A DNA stretch of 64,000 nucleotides from Euborellia annulipes. Taxonomy: Eukaryota > Arthropoda > Insecta > Dermaptera > Anisolabididae. Below are positions 1 to 62,945 of this stretch, piece after piece. Below the pieces are notes generated by a model, which saw only the letters and a program-made list of their open reading frames with translations, ran no database searches and was not told the origin of the DNA. The stretch's first letter is position 1; every line of letters starts with the position of its first letter. Where the stretch lies: positions 1-64,000 of the forward strand of contig JAKCPI010012643.1 in assembly GCA_023213315.1 (NCBI GenBank), in the 5' to 3' direction. Both the position numbers and the translations under genes were made by a program.

Positions 1-14
1 AAACTGAATATGTA

Positions 15-241
15 CAGTGAGTGCCACAATTAAGTCCCCACCTGATAGCTTTAGCCTTAAGTATATCGTATAGTATAAGTGGTTAATGGTGACAATCGAT
101 TTGAAATATGAAAAGGTAAAATAAAATCATCTGTACCAAATTGGGTTACGTTTGCCCTTTTTCGGTCATTAAAATTATTTCACTATATACCATAACTTAT
201 GGCCTAGATATCAGGTGGGGACTTAATTGTGGCGCTCACTG
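15..241. mobile_element. Tc1/mariner-type MITE
   Basis: Terminal inverted repeats of about 34 bp beginning CAGTGAGTGCCACAATTAAG, with only a few mismatches, flanked by TA at both ends (13-14 and 242-243). The 227-bp interior has no reading frame. The TA duplication fits a Tc1/mariner superfamily element. Confidence 0.75.
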
Positions 242-2273
242 TACACAGTTGGCCTTAATAAAATAAATTTAATTTTTTCGTCATCGTTGGTCTTAATTCT
301 TATCCATTTTGAAAATAGGATCGACCACCTAAAAAGAAGAAAATTAAAATAAAATAAATGAAACTTTTATCGATTCGGAGTTTTTTTTTCATTAAATAAA
401 ATCGCGATATTTTATTCAATTAACCACGCAATCTGCAACACATGCTAGTAAGGAGGGGCTCTTTCAACAAAGGCGTGTAATTTATTAAGAACGTTACTTC
501 CATTCATTCTAAAACGTGTTTTTATACTAAAAAATAAGTATGTGTTGTGATGGATATTATTAAATTTGTGATAATCAATAATTAATTTAAGAAACAGTGA
601 TCTTATAAAATAAGCCAAGTGCAAAAGCAAAACAAAATATAACATCAAATCAGATAGTATATATTTACATAAAAAAGAAAAAACACACTCTAATTTGATA
701 AGCTACAAACTAAAAATTCCGCAAACGGAATTCATGCGAATTCAGGCCATGCGTTACGCTTCACCTTTTCGATGAAAAATTTTTATCATCTCCAGGTTGA
801 TAGGCAAATACTGCAGAGATCGATCAGGAGGTGAACTTAGAATACATCTAGTCAAATTGTTTGATAGTAATATCAAATAATTTAATAAATAAGAAAAAAA
901 TGATGAAAATTAAAAAAAAAGAAAATGTTTTGTTATTATCGACCGACTCAAAGATGAAGAAATTTTAGATTTTTAAAAAGTTTATTTTACAAAATAATTG
1001 ACCGATTTCAATTGGTTACAAAATATATAACTATTTAAGATCTGGTATTTATTTATTTACGTTAACTTTTCATCATAATCACCAAACTTTTCTGAAATTG
1101 TTTATTAATAGAAATCTAACGGAAGATAAATTTTTAATTTAAGATAAAATCTATCAAAAATATGAGTCAGTCAGTTATGTGCCGGTTGTATAAATATAAA
1201 TTACATATATTTATATAAGTGCATTTTTTAATCCAATAAAAAAGCTTCAAAAAGCGGAGGATTGAAATTATGACTGCATGCGAAATTTAAAAAAAAAGCC
1301 AATTAAAAAAAAAAATGATTTTTGATAATAAAATTCACACGAATTGAATTTTATTAAAATTCTTATTTCTCTTTAGTAAAATATCATTTCTTATATTAGG
1401 GAAGAAATAATGAACAAGATTTTATATCACTGCCAACAATTTAATAATAGAGGAAAGTGCCCAAATCCGGACCCCAATTTTTATTTTTTTTAACAATTAG
1501 AAATCAATTTCAAAGGCATAAAATATTCACTTTACTATGTTAAGTAACAATTAAATTCATTTGTCATGAAATAGGTATTGATAAAAACGATCATGTTTCA
1601 AAATCTTACATTTTGTGATTTGAAAAATAGTTGCCTTAATCGGACCCTTTATAAAATTACATAGAAAAAAAGCTAAAAACGGTGAGAAATTATAAAATAT
1701 AATTAAACAAATAGTAGCTATTTAGTAAAAAAAATACATAGTTTGTAGACCATTTATGGAATATGAAAATAACTAAAATCCTCAAATTATTTAGCAAAAA
1801 CTCACAAAATAAAGTCTTTGTAAAAAAAGGACCTACTACATTTAACGACAAAAATCGCAAATATAAACTTCATTTTCAGCGCATTTTCATAGTTTCAAGC
1901 AAGAAAATAAGGACTCGGGTTTAGGCAACGGGTGAGGGTCCACTTTACGCGACTATAGACTACAATTTGCTTTCTTCCCTAGTCCAACGTTTAAAATAAA
2001 TGACTTAGTGATCAAAATTAATGTAACACCTTTTCATTTAAGAATGTATACATGTTGGCAAATTTATGTGCCAAAATCCAGGAGAAATATTGGAAAAAAC
2101 AGAGCACTTAAAAAATTTTCCTCACTACCAAAATACGTAATGGCGATTGGTAGAAGCTTAAACGATTATTTATGCTTCTTTACTGTTGAGCTCAACATTT
2201 ACAGAGCCAGGAGAGTGGGGGTCTACTTTAGGGAGAGGGGTCCGATTTTGGGCACTTTCCTCTACTATTGACC
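242..2273. other. AT-rich sequence, nothing recognised
   Basis: Poly-A/T-rich DNA 3' of the visible gene. I looked here on the minus strand for a terminal CRMP exon (a PPGG-like coding pattern) and found none. Confidence 0.6.
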
Positions 2274-2570
2274 TTTTTTCCGATTTTCTCAAAATTCGAT
2301 CAAACGATTTTGATTAAAATGTATAAATCAATTATTTTTTAGATTCTCTTTGAAATGTATAGTCCCGTTTTGATCTGAAAATTGTTTGAAGCACACTTTA
2401 CTTTTTAGGAAAGATAGGTGAAATAGTTGCCATGATAACAAAATATAACTCTATTGAGTTTTAATATACTAAATATATCTCGACTCGTATGACAGCACAA
2501 TACACAACTTTTGATTATCGAAGGTAGGAGAAAGTTGTTTACTGTGTAGTCAGTCATACCAGATTTTTCT
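2274..2570 (-). repeat. Family A repeat, reverse, diverged
   Basis: Contains the family A run from CGATTTTCTCAAAATTCG through the GTTGCCATG segment to the palindromic core ending ACCAGATTTTT. The core is decayed (TCGTATGACAGCACA). Confidence 0.7.
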
Positions 2571-2917
2571 TTACCGCTCTAGTTTAGGCGGTTTTCTAGA
2601 TTTTACCCCTATAGGCAGTCGTGTACCTTATCTACTTAGGCTACTGTTTTTTTAACGAAAAAAAACTTATATTTTTGTATTCATTGTTTCTTCCGAATAA
2701 TAAATATATTCAAAAACTTTTTACTAAACTTAATTTCATTATCTTCAAATATAAAAATATTACAATAGTTTTCCACTAAAAAAAAAAAATTGAGAAAAAT
2801 GTAGAACTAGAAATTCGTTGATGAAAAAAGATAAACTTATAGGTATTCAAAATAACTATTTTACACTACTTTCTATTAAAATAATATTTTCTGAAATATT
2901 AATTTTAGAAAGTCAGG

Positions 2918-3039
2918 CAGGCGCGGTCCTTGGTCTTGATTTTGGAGAGGGAAGGGGTAGATTAAAAAAAAAAACAAACAATTCCAGTTCTTTTAAAGTC
3001 CAAAAAGGTACCCCTCCCTTCCTCGTTGAACCGCGCCTG
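2918..3039. mobile_element. hAT-type MITE
   Basis: 122-bp element with inverted ends CAGGCGCGGT and ACCGCGCCTG, flanked by AAGTCAGG (2,910-2,917) and AAGTCAGA (3,040-3,047), an 8-bp duplication with one change. Eight-bp duplications and CA...TG ends are hAT hallmarks. Confidence 0.75.
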
Positions 3040-3198
3040 AAGTCAGATAAAATTGGCAAATAAGAACATATAAAGCCTATTATATTGTCTACAAGGCCGT
3101 GGGAAGCCCGAGGAGAGATATGTCTTTGCTGAAATATCAAAAAAATTAAAAAAACTATTTAAAATTTAAAAATGCTGGGCCGGTAAATTCTAATCTTC

Positions 3199-3682
3199 AA
3201 GGTCTGGTGTTTACTCGGCAAATTGGATTTTAATAAAATTTCTTTAAAAATTTATTAACAGAGGTTTATTTTCAAGGTTGACATTGCGGGCTTTTTATCA
3301 TTCGCCATCTTCACAACCTCAAAACAATTTAATTTCTTATAAATACTGTACAACAATATTAATTTGATAAATATTTTTTTGAAATTTTACCTCAATATTT
3401 CTTCTTTTTAATAACGTAGATCTCTATAGGGGAGTTTCATTGGAAATGTATTGACAAGATGCAAGAAGTAAAATTTCAAAAAAAAAAATATTTATCAAAT
3501 TAATATCTTTGTACAGTATTTATAAGAAATTAAATTGTTTTAAGGCTCTGAAGATGGCAAATGCTGAAAGGCCCGCAATGTCAACCTTAAAAAATAAACC
3601 TCTGTTAATAAAATTTTTAACATATTTTAATAAAAAATCAATCTAATTTTATCCAGTAGTGCCGAGTAAACATCTGACCCTG
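3199..3682. mobile_element. Foldback element with hammerhead-like motif
   Basis: Long inverted repeat, arms about 200 bp, centre near 3,430. The arms carry GGTTGACATTGCGGGC and its complement. Right arm on the plus strand has CTGAAGA (3,548) then GAAA (3,566). The left arm, on the minus strand, has a decayed version. No clear target duplication seen. Confidence 0.65.
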
Positions 3683-3924
3683 GTATTATCGCTAGATAGG
3701 GAGATTATAAAAAAATATTTTTTTTTTTTTTTTTTTTATTTTTATTTTAACTTCCGTAGATCCATTTTTTATATAGATTTATTCACACCAGATACCAGTG
3801 ATTTGCTTTTATTTTCCTCAAATTCCCTTGACCGATTAACTCTAAGCCTTATTCTCCTAGAATTACAATTATGGGATATTTTTTTGAATGTTGAAGTTCA
3901 CTAAACTTTTACTTCTATCATATA

Positions 3925-4121
3925 CAGCGGCGTAACTAGCCTTTGGTGGTGGAGGGGGACTCAACTAGTGGGCCGTTTTTGAAGTTGTAATATCATTTTA
4001 AAATAAATTTTTTTAGACTATGGAAAGAATATGATAAAATCACCATTCCTGAGCTATATCATAGATACCCTAGGGCGACTATGTCGTATCGAGGGGCGCC
4101 CTCCAGCTAGTTACGCTACAG
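3925..4121. mobile_element. hAT-type MITE with exact 8-bp duplication
   Basis: Begins CAGCGGCGTAACTAGC and ends GCTAGTTACGCTACAG, flanked by ATCATATA at 3,917-3,924 and 4,122-4,129. It lies just downstream of the run-on reading frame of exon 12. Confidence 0.75.
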
Positions 4122-4311
4122 ATCATATACATTTTAAAGATGGCACAGAATTAAAAGCTTGACTGTTCCAGAAATATTTTAAATATTTTGAGTGAAGCCC
4201 TTATTCGCCAATTAATCACAAACCAAGACCAATGAAATTTGTCGAGTGACCTGATACCCTTAGAGTAGTGGCTGATTTCCATGTGTTGAGAGAGAGAGGT
4301 GCACACACTAC

Positions 4312-55581
<51,270 letters not shown>

Positions 55582-55686
55582 ATTTCACACTCGCGAAAAA
55601 AACTGAGATGAGGGCGAGGTGCGGTTTTGTCTCAGCAGAAAATGAATCGATAAACGAGCCCGGCGCACACCCGCACACAAAATCCC

Positions 55687-55718
55687 TCACACACGCACAC
55701 ACACACACACACACACAC
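55687..55718. repeat. CA/GT microsatellite in the leader
   Basis: About fifteen CA units with one interruption, GT-rich on the gene's strand, roughly 110-140 nt upstream of the start codon. Likely length-polymorphic. Confidence 0.9.
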
Positions 55719-55925
55719 CGAGACGGAAGCCTCGTTTCGCGAGTATCTATATACTTTAAAATAATGAGCGATTTTTTTTTCAACTCCTGAATAGAGTATA
55801 TAAGCGGAACCGAAATATTTTTCTAGGATGAAGTGGATAGATCCGATGTGAAGAGAATCTAGCGCGCGAATGACAGTGCAAAGCGAAGTCTTCTGCATGC
55901 GGTCCAAGTGCCGCCGGCCTCGAAT

Positions 55926-55937
55926 TGCGCGTGCGCA
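55926..55937 (-). promoter_or_regulatory. NRF1-type binding site
   Basis: Minus strand reads TGCGCACGCGCA, an exact match to the NRF1 consensus YGCGCAYGCGCR. It lies about 345 bp upstream of the CRMP start codon, inside the GC-rich leader, where such sites are functional in other animals. Binding is inferred. Confidence 0.5.
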
Positions 55938-55990
55938 GTACTCAGCAAGGCGCACCCGCGACGCTCTCTTTTCAAATGTGAGTTGGGTGT

Positions 55991-56470
55991 TGGAGTTTTT
56001 TTTTTTTTTTTTTCAACAAAATCTTCACAATTAAATAATTTTCGAGATTTATTCATTTGAATAAGATAACTCTTTATTTCTTAAATTAATTAAATTATTC
56101 GTCTTATAATGCAAGTATATGGGCCGGCTAGGGAGGCATGTATGAAAAAGTTGGATAAAAGCACTTAAAAAATTGCTCGTTATCGGCTCAAATAACTCCT
56201 CTGTTTTAAGATATATAATTATTTTGAATATACGGCTAGAAAGAATAATACTTCTTCATGTGCAGAGAAAAAAAAATTATAATTGGCTATATAAAAAAAA
56301 TCCCGAATAGTAAACTGTAGAATCAATTTTTTTTAATTTTTTTTCTTTTCAAAAAATTTAAAGTGACTCCGCTTCTGAAGTCACTTTTGATTTTGGATTT
56401 TACAATTATATTTATATTAAACAAGTAACTTATCGTTTGCTTCTGACAACTGTTCAACTTTTTTTTATTT
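55991..56470. other. Upstream flank of CRMP
   Basis: AT-rich DNA with T-runs; no gene seen. Confidence 0.5.
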
Positions 56471-56724
56471 CTGGGGCGGATACAAGCGGGAGGGGGGGGG
56501 TAATACCACCCCCCGAGATTTGAGAAAAATATTTTTTTTGGAGATAAAATTTTATTTTTAATTTTAAAAATTATTACTTAAAAATTTGATTTGTATATAT
56601 ATTATATTAAACAAGTATAGAATGCGCCTTTAAATTTCCAAAATAAGAAAAAATAGTGTGCTGTGCGACCAGTCACACCAGATTACCCCCCCCCCCGAGA
56701 AACTCCTATATGGATCCGCTCTTG
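56471..56724. mobile_element. hAT MITE, reverse orientation
   Basis: GGGGCGGATACAAG at the left and GGATCCGCTCTTG at the right, with G/C tracts and an internal GGTCGCACAGCACAC complement. No duplication found, left end altered. Confidence 0.65.
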
Positions 56725-57237
56725 GGCCCTTTCCTATATCAAACCAAATATTCATTTCTCTTATATGTAAAATAGCGAAAAAGTATTTTTAGCAATCTCC
56801 CCTCCTCCCAAATGAATTATTTTTAAAGAATCAGAGTATCTAAAATTTTAATCCCAGTTTCTCTTTACATATTTCTCATTATTATGATATTTTGTTGGGA
56901 GGGAGTTGGACCTCCATTACGCCCCTCCTCCTCCCATGGCTATGATCTTGATTGATGGAGGGGTCTTTTTCTTCGTTGATTATCTCAAAAACTATTCAGT
57001 TTTCAAAAAAAAAAGGTGAAAGAATAAAAACATTTTAAAATAATTTAGTATAATTTCAATTTATTTTTTTTTTATATATGGAAAAATTTTTAATAGATTG
57101 AAAAAAAAAATCTTTTGAAATGGGTGTTTAAGTGCACCAAAAAATAAAAATAAATTTCCCTAGTTAAGCTTTGCCCCCTCCCCCCCGCTATTCGTTTCGC
57201 CGTTGAACGGGGATGTTTTTTTTTTATATTATCCAAC

Positions 57238-57526
57238 CAAGGGCGGATCCAGAGGTGTTTCTCGGGGGGGGGGTAATCTGGTGTGACTGGTCGCACAGCA
57301 CACTATTTTTTCTTAATTTCGGAAATTTAAAGGCGCATTCTGTACTTTTTTGCCAGAATATAAATGCGAAACAAATTTTTAAGTATTAATTTTTAAAATT
57401 TTACGTTAAAAATAAATTTTTTTTTTGAAAAAAAGTATTTTTTTTCAAATTATAGGGGGATAATTATCCCCTTTACCGCCCCCCCCCCATACACAACCCC
57501 ATACAAGGGGGATGTATCCGCCCGTG
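57238..57526. mobile_element. hAT MITE with exact 8-bp duplication
   Basis: Ends CAAGGGCGGATCCAGAGG and TATCCGCCCGTG, flanked by TATCCAAC at 57,230-57,237 and 57,527-57,534. It carries the GGTGTGACTGGTCGCACAGC piece near its left end. Confidence 0.9.
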
Positions 57527-57534
57527 TATCCAAC

Positions 57535-58851
57535 ACATTCAATTATTAGTGAATTTTTAATATTTATTGCACCGATAGCTACCGGGAGATATTCCACACT
57601 CTGATTCCTTGAGATCACTCTGAAGGGAGGGTTAAGGGGGTGGAAATAAAAAAGTAAAATAAATCCCTGAATTCGTCTTTAGCAAAGTAATTGAACCAAC
57701 CTTAATTGAAATAACAAATGCCATGGTGACTAATAAAAATTTTATTTATCTACATTTAATTAAAAATATTATTTAAACATTAAAATTAATTAATATTTTA
57801 TTTATATTAAAAATTTTAATTTGCATCTTAATATAAATTTCAAAAATTAATTGAACCTTTGGCAGTTAGTGTGATTAATAAATAAAAATTCAATTAAAAA
57901 AAAAATAAATAAATAAATTAATTAATTAAATTTAAATCGTAAAATAAATTAATATTTAAAATGTTATTTGCAATTTTTAGTAATCGTTTTGGTTTTTAGA
58001 ACATCAAGTATTTGAACCAACTTTTGTGTGAGAACTCGCCTCTAACTCACCCCCCCTCTCAGAAAGCTCCTTGCCCCAAGAAAAAGGGGGCCATGGGACC
58101 AGCCATCTTCCGGTGGGCCTGGAAAACCCCATATTTTCTCAATTTTTCTTGGGGCAAGGAGCTTTCTGGGGAGGGCCAGGCCCCCCCTGGCACCCTCCTA
58201 GCTACGCCCATGTTTCTAAGCTTTTACTTGACGCTTCAAATATTTCAGTAGTTGAATACACAACTAATTTCTAATTTTTTCAAGATAAATGGAATTTTCT
58301 CGATTTTCATCACCTCTAACTATTATTATTATTATTTTTCTTCAATTTTCTAGAATCTCAGTCAATCCTGGAAGAATTTAAGAGCACCATCATGATAAAT
58401 AAGCGGAGAAAAAAATAAAAAAAAATAGAACGCGAAATAATCCCACTCTGAAATTTTCAGAGCATTTGTAGAAAAAATCAAAGTTTTTTATAAAAAAAAA
58501 AAAATAAAAAAAAAAAGTGTCATTCATCCCGAAATTTTTGTTTTTTTCCGAAAATGTCAAAAAAACGTTCAAGATGAATCTGTAAAATTTTGTCATATTT
58601 TTTTCTGAAAAGTACATTTAAAGACAAAAATTTCAAAAAAAAAAACGTTCCGATAAGTTAATTTTTGACAGTTTTACGGTTATTTAAAAAAAAAATCGAT
58701 GTTTTTTGAAAATGCTATAACTTTTTTTTGACCTGGTCGTAAAATCTGAAAAAATTCTCAAACACGTTTTCAATAGGGTACAAAAAGATGACAAAGTTTC
58801 AGCCAAATCAAAAATGGTCGGGTTCAAAAGTGGTCGAGTTGGCGTGGAATG

Positions 58852-58854
<3 letters not shown>
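57535..58854. other. AT-rich intergenic sequence
   Basis: Contains an inverted pair AGAAAGCTCCTTGCCCC / GGGGCAAGGAGCTTTCT at about 58,060-58,170, probably a small MITE whose right side reads CTAGCTACGCCC. Otherwise A/T runs. Confidence 0.5.

Positions 58855-58913
<59 letters not shown>
58855..58913. repeat. TA microsatellite
   Basis: Nearly thirty TA units without interruption. Shorter TA runs occur at 59,517-59,541 and 61,568-61,592. Confidence 0.95.
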
Positions 58914-58916
<3 letters not shown>

Positions 58917-60138
58917 CGCCGTAATTTGGACCAAACAACTTGTCATCTGCTGCTTTACATGAAACTCTAAAGGAAATTATTTTTAATACTGAAAAATTGT
59001 TGTATACCGTATGTGTTGAATGGTCTTTAAACAAACAAGCATTTATTTTTTCAATTTAATAATAATTTTTTTCTTATTTTTAGAATTTCATCTCACTTGT
59101 AATTTGTCAGCATGCATCCCTGCAACGTTCCTTGCCTTCCAATTAACTGGTGAGTTTATGCAAATTTTATATTTCATTGACTGTGAGAAGAAAGGAGAAA
59201 AATTGCAATTTGAAGCAACAAGAAACTGAGTGTCAAATGAACATAAATGTATAAAATCATATCATGGTCATGAAACTTATTAAAAAAATTCATGGATTTT
59301 TAAAATAATAATTGATTACGATATGATTTTGGACATTTCTGAACACCTGACATCCAATTTTCTGTTAAATAAACACAATCAAAAGAGAAAATTCTTTTTA
59401 TTTATTTTCATTCATGTTGACTAAAATTTTCTCTATTCTTCTTCCATTTAATAAGTAGACCTATGACCTAAATCTATAATTCACTAATGTTTTGATTATT
59501 AACATTTTGGGTGACAGATATATATATATATATATATATAAAGACGAAGTTTCTTGGGTTAAAAACCGTTGAATGTTTCGACGTTTTTTTAACAGTTGCT
59601 ATTCAGCCAGCAAATATCTCTAGTAGCAAACGGATCTAGGCTCAGAGAGAAACTAAAACAAACTAAATTTAACAGTTTACTACACAAATCTCGAAGGCAA
59701 TCAAAAGTCTCGTAGTCATCTATGCTAACACTTCGACTTGGAGAGTAGGCAGATTGATGCTCCTAAATCATGCCGAAAGAGAAGGGATTAACAGCTTCCA
59801 ATATTAAATTGGAAACACTACAAATCCTGTTTTATTTATCTGGTATAAAAAAAAAATTCTTATTCAGGATCTTACAATATTTGTATAATTTCATCAGAAG
59901 GAAAGGAAAAATTTGCATAGCATAGCATACATCTACTCGATTTTTTTTTATTTAAAATATAAAAATTCCTTCATCTTATTTTATATCAATTCACTTTTGA
60001 AAATATTTAATATTTATATCCCCTTGCGATATTTTTCTAGCTCTATTCTTTTTTTTTTTTTGAAATTTGAATTCCTTTTTAGTGTGAAATTTAAATGCCT
60101 CTACATATGATTATTTATTTATTTTTTTTTTTTTTTAG

Positions 60139-60401
60139 TTTCATCCCCATAATGAGTACTGGTTTCTGCATCGATAAGAAATTTCAATCTCCACTTTCAG
60201 GATATATTCGGCAATCGACAAAGAATTTCTTCACAGGAAATGACAACATCAATTGGTCATATATTCAAATAATTTATTAATTTTATTCCTGTTCTTCTTT
60301 ATGATGACTTTAAGAAATCAAATGGATTAAATAGAAATAGAATTCATGTCTTTTCGAAAAAAAAGGAGAGAAGAGAATTGGGCTTCGAAGAAAATGCAAA
60401 G
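60139..60401 (+). repeat. Repeated exon-like block, copy 1
   Basis: Starts TTTCATCCCCATAATGAG and ends just before GTAAGCTTTATT. It is recognisably duplicated at 62,675-62,807, including the phrase GGATATATTCGGCAA and the intron sequence after the donor. This copy is longer because of an insertion after CGGCAA. Confidence 0.7.
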
Positions 60402-60477
60402 GTAAGCTTTATTACAATGAAATTTATCTATTACTAATTTAAATATACATACGCCCTTGATCTTGGATTAAGGAGAA

Positions 60478-60605
60478 GACATTAGCTTCTCGTGCCAGGG
60501 ATCCCGGGTTCGCTTCCCGTCCCAAGCGAGAAAAATTTATTGAAATAAATAGGGAAGGGGTCTAAAAGGCCTTAGATGCCGAAAAAGACCTTAAACAAAT
60601 TTAAA
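60478..60605 (+). mobile_element. tRNA-related SINE
   Basis: CATTAGCTTCTCGTGCCAGG leads to the B-box-like CCCGGGTTCGCTTCCCG, then AAGCGAGAAAAATTTATTG and tail GGGAAGGGGTCTAAAAGGCC. A diverged copy without the tail is at 62,880-62,945. Confidence 0.6.
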
Positions 60606-61514
60606 ATTTTTGTTTGTTTGCTAATTACTTAAATTTTTTTCTTTTTCCTTTTTAGAATATCTTCCCAGATGCATTTATTCGTTAATCCAGTTGAACTCTA
60701 CGTCATCTCGTGTTGTCATTTGGTGAGTTTATTTTTTTCATCACTTCATTTTTCCAATAATATTAATAATTAGTCATCTAGATCAGAGCTTTTTTACTTT
60801 TTCAAGTCCCTTGGAAATCAAGTCAATATCTCACGACCCCCCCCCCTATTTTTTTAAAATTCTGATTGATTAAATAACTTACTTTTTTAAATATATTTCT
60901 TTCTACTTTTCAGGCTCATAAGGCACAACGCAGTGGTCGGAAAATTATGAAGATGAAGAGTGAAAACTTCGCGATAATTTGCTAGAAGAATCATATGAAG
61001 TTAATTGTCAAAAAACCAAGCCGATATCATGAAAAAAGGGAGCAGCATTTGTCAACAAAACGAAAGAAACTTTGTGAAGACGTCTGATTTTGTGAGTATT
61101 CAATTTATAATTAAAAAAACTCCCCTCTCACGGTTATAAAAAATAATACAGGCGCATTTTTGAACAGTTCCTAGGTTTGATAATAATAAATGTTAATTCC
61201 CCTTGAATCAGGGTTGGTCTACGAGCTCAGGAATTTATTTTATTTTTTTTTAAGATAGAATATTCTTACCTTTATTTAAGAGCTTATCAATTCCTGGATC
61301 CACTCTCTTCTCTTGTTCTCTCTATATGTACACATTTTTATTATAAAATTAAATACAAATATTCCTCCCCGGATGCAGAAAGAAGCTTTGAGTTGGGTTA
61401 AAATTAAAATCATGGATCAGCAAAGGTGTAATCGGATGCATTTCTGAAACAAAAAGCTAAATAATTAAAATTGAGGGGAAATGAATGATTTAAAATAAAA
61501 AAAAAAACCTTGAC

Positions 61515-61605
61515 ATCGAATTTTTGACATGAATCCAATTCTTTCTCTCTCTAAATATATTAACTATATATATATATATATATATATATAGGCAAGAGAA
61601 AGTAA
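61515..61605 (+). repeat. Family A terminal hairpin fragment
   Basis: CATCGAATTTTTGACATGAA then CTTTCTCTCTC...AGAGAAAG, with the loop expanded into a TA run. Confidence 0.8.
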
Positions 61606-61744
61606 AAATTGTTATTTTCCCAGGACCACCACTAAAATTAATTAAATAATTTTGGAGATAATGAATCCTTGATTCGGACTTGACTACTCATTCAGTAGAT
61701 AGATTTAAGAATATTTTTTGTGAGTATTTTTATTTTTTGGTGGC

Positions 61745-61835
61745 CCAAACGTCTCATGACGTCCGGGAATCAAACCCAGGATCTGCAGCCTATCCGGGTC
61801 ATTGGTGTGCTTTCCTTTGCTCCAGGCAACAACTC
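61745..61835 (-). mobile_element. tRNA-derived SINE
   Basis: Minus strand B-box-like CCTGGGTTTGATTCCCGG with tRNA-like upstream half; related to the copy at 7,563. Confidence 0.5.
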
Positions 61836-62674
61836 CAACAAATACTCACAGTTCCCTTCGTTTGCAGTGGCAGAGCATTTCTCTACCACCTCTTGGTCTT
61901 ATCGATTCTCGGAGATCAGGGAGGTTTGAACCCCCAAAAAATAAACATACAAAATATTGCTAAATACTGTATATCTAATGTATGACTAGTCAAATTCGAA
62001 TCGAGGTATTCATTGAATATTATTATATAGATCTCGAATATTATTTAATTAATAATATTCGATATTATAATCTATTAATTGAAGGAAGACACTTTAATTA
62101 GAGGCGCTCATGAGAAAATAACAATAACAATTTTAATTTTTTGTTTTCACAAATGCATCCGATTGCACATTAACTCAACTCAATATCTCTTACTACATTC
62201 GGTGAGTGATCTAACTATTTTATTTGATAAATTGGGATTTTCATTTTAAAGCAATGGATGGGATGCAACCAAGGGAAATAATTAAATAAATTAATATTCA
62301 AATAATAAAGATTCACCATTTTTTTTAAATAATATTTTTTTCTTTTTATTTTCAGAATTAAGGAGAATCTTGTCGTTAATATGGATGAACTTTACTTCAT
62401 AATGCATTCTCATTTGGTGAGTTTATTTGTTAATCACTTTATTTTTTCAATTTATCAATAATTAGTAATACTAAGAAGCAGGGAATTAAGAGATGTCATG
62501 ACTATATAACAATATGATCTAAGAGTGAGAGAAGAACAAAATTTGGCTTCCAATACTATTTTATTCTTTATTTTAAAACTTCTAACTATTCTTTTTTGTT
62601 GAAATTTAAATCCCATTTTTTGTGTGAAATTTATATAACTCTATGTATTAATTATTTATTTATTTTTTTTTTAG

Positions 62675-62807
62675 TTTCATCCCTATAAATGAGTCTTGGT
62701 TTCTGCATCGAGAAGAAATTTCAATCTAAACTTTCGGGATATATTCGGCAACAGGAGAGAAGAGAAGTGAGGTGTTGGGCTTCAAAGAAAATGCAGTTAT
62801 TAATAAG
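62675..62807 (+). repeat. Repeated exon-like block, copy 2
   Basis: Second copy of the block at 60,139, with GGATATATTCGGCAA, GAGAGAAGAGAA and GGGCTTC in the same order and the same GTAAGCTTTATT donor. The flanking intron is also alike for about 120 bp, ending in a SINE-like B-box segment. Confidence 0.7.
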
Positions 62808-62945
62808 GTAAGCTTTATTAAAATGAAATTTATTTATTACTAATTTAAATATACATACGGCCCTTGATCTTGGTTCAAAGAGAAGACATTAGCTTATCGT
62901 ACCTGGGCCCGGGTTCGCTTCTTGTCCCAAGCGAGACACAATTTT

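Larger units (their letters stand above)
55582..55990 (-). promoter_or_regulatory. Leader and putative promoter of CRMP/DHP
   Basis: GC- and CpG-richer stretch directly upstream of the start codon, in an otherwise AT-rich window. It holds a GT/CA microsatellite, a perfect NRF1-type site, and on the minus strand a TCAGT initiator-like pentamer (55,602-55,606) and a weak TATATAC (about 55,796-55,802). No transcription start can be fixed from sequence alone; the initiator-like site would leave a leader of only about 20 nt. Confidence 0.5.
59084..62807 (+). ncRNA. Candidate spliced noncoding transcript built of tandem units
   Basis: Six exon-like blocks lie between good acceptor and donor signals: 59,084-59,149, 60,139-60,401, 60,656-60,722, 60,914-61,091, 62,356-62,416 and 62,675-62,807. 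Blocks 1, 3 and 5 (66, 67 and 61 nt) each follow a TTTTAG or TTTCAG acceptor and end before GTGAGTTT. Blocks 2 and 6 both start TTTCATCCC after a T-run and AG, and end before GTAAGCTTTATT. The units repeat at about 1.6 kb spacing with diverged introns. No continuous reading frame links the blocks. It lies divergent to CRMP. Transcription is inferred from splice-site conservation only. Confidence 0.4.

Noticed and set aside
55632..55955. 107-codon minus-strand open frame upstream of exon 1
   Set aside because: Crosses the GT microsatellite and the leader, is not in frame with a splice to exon 1, and the family N-terminus starts at 55,581.
58684..59034. 116-codon open frame with an IY repeat
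   Set aside because: Translation of the TA microsatellite.
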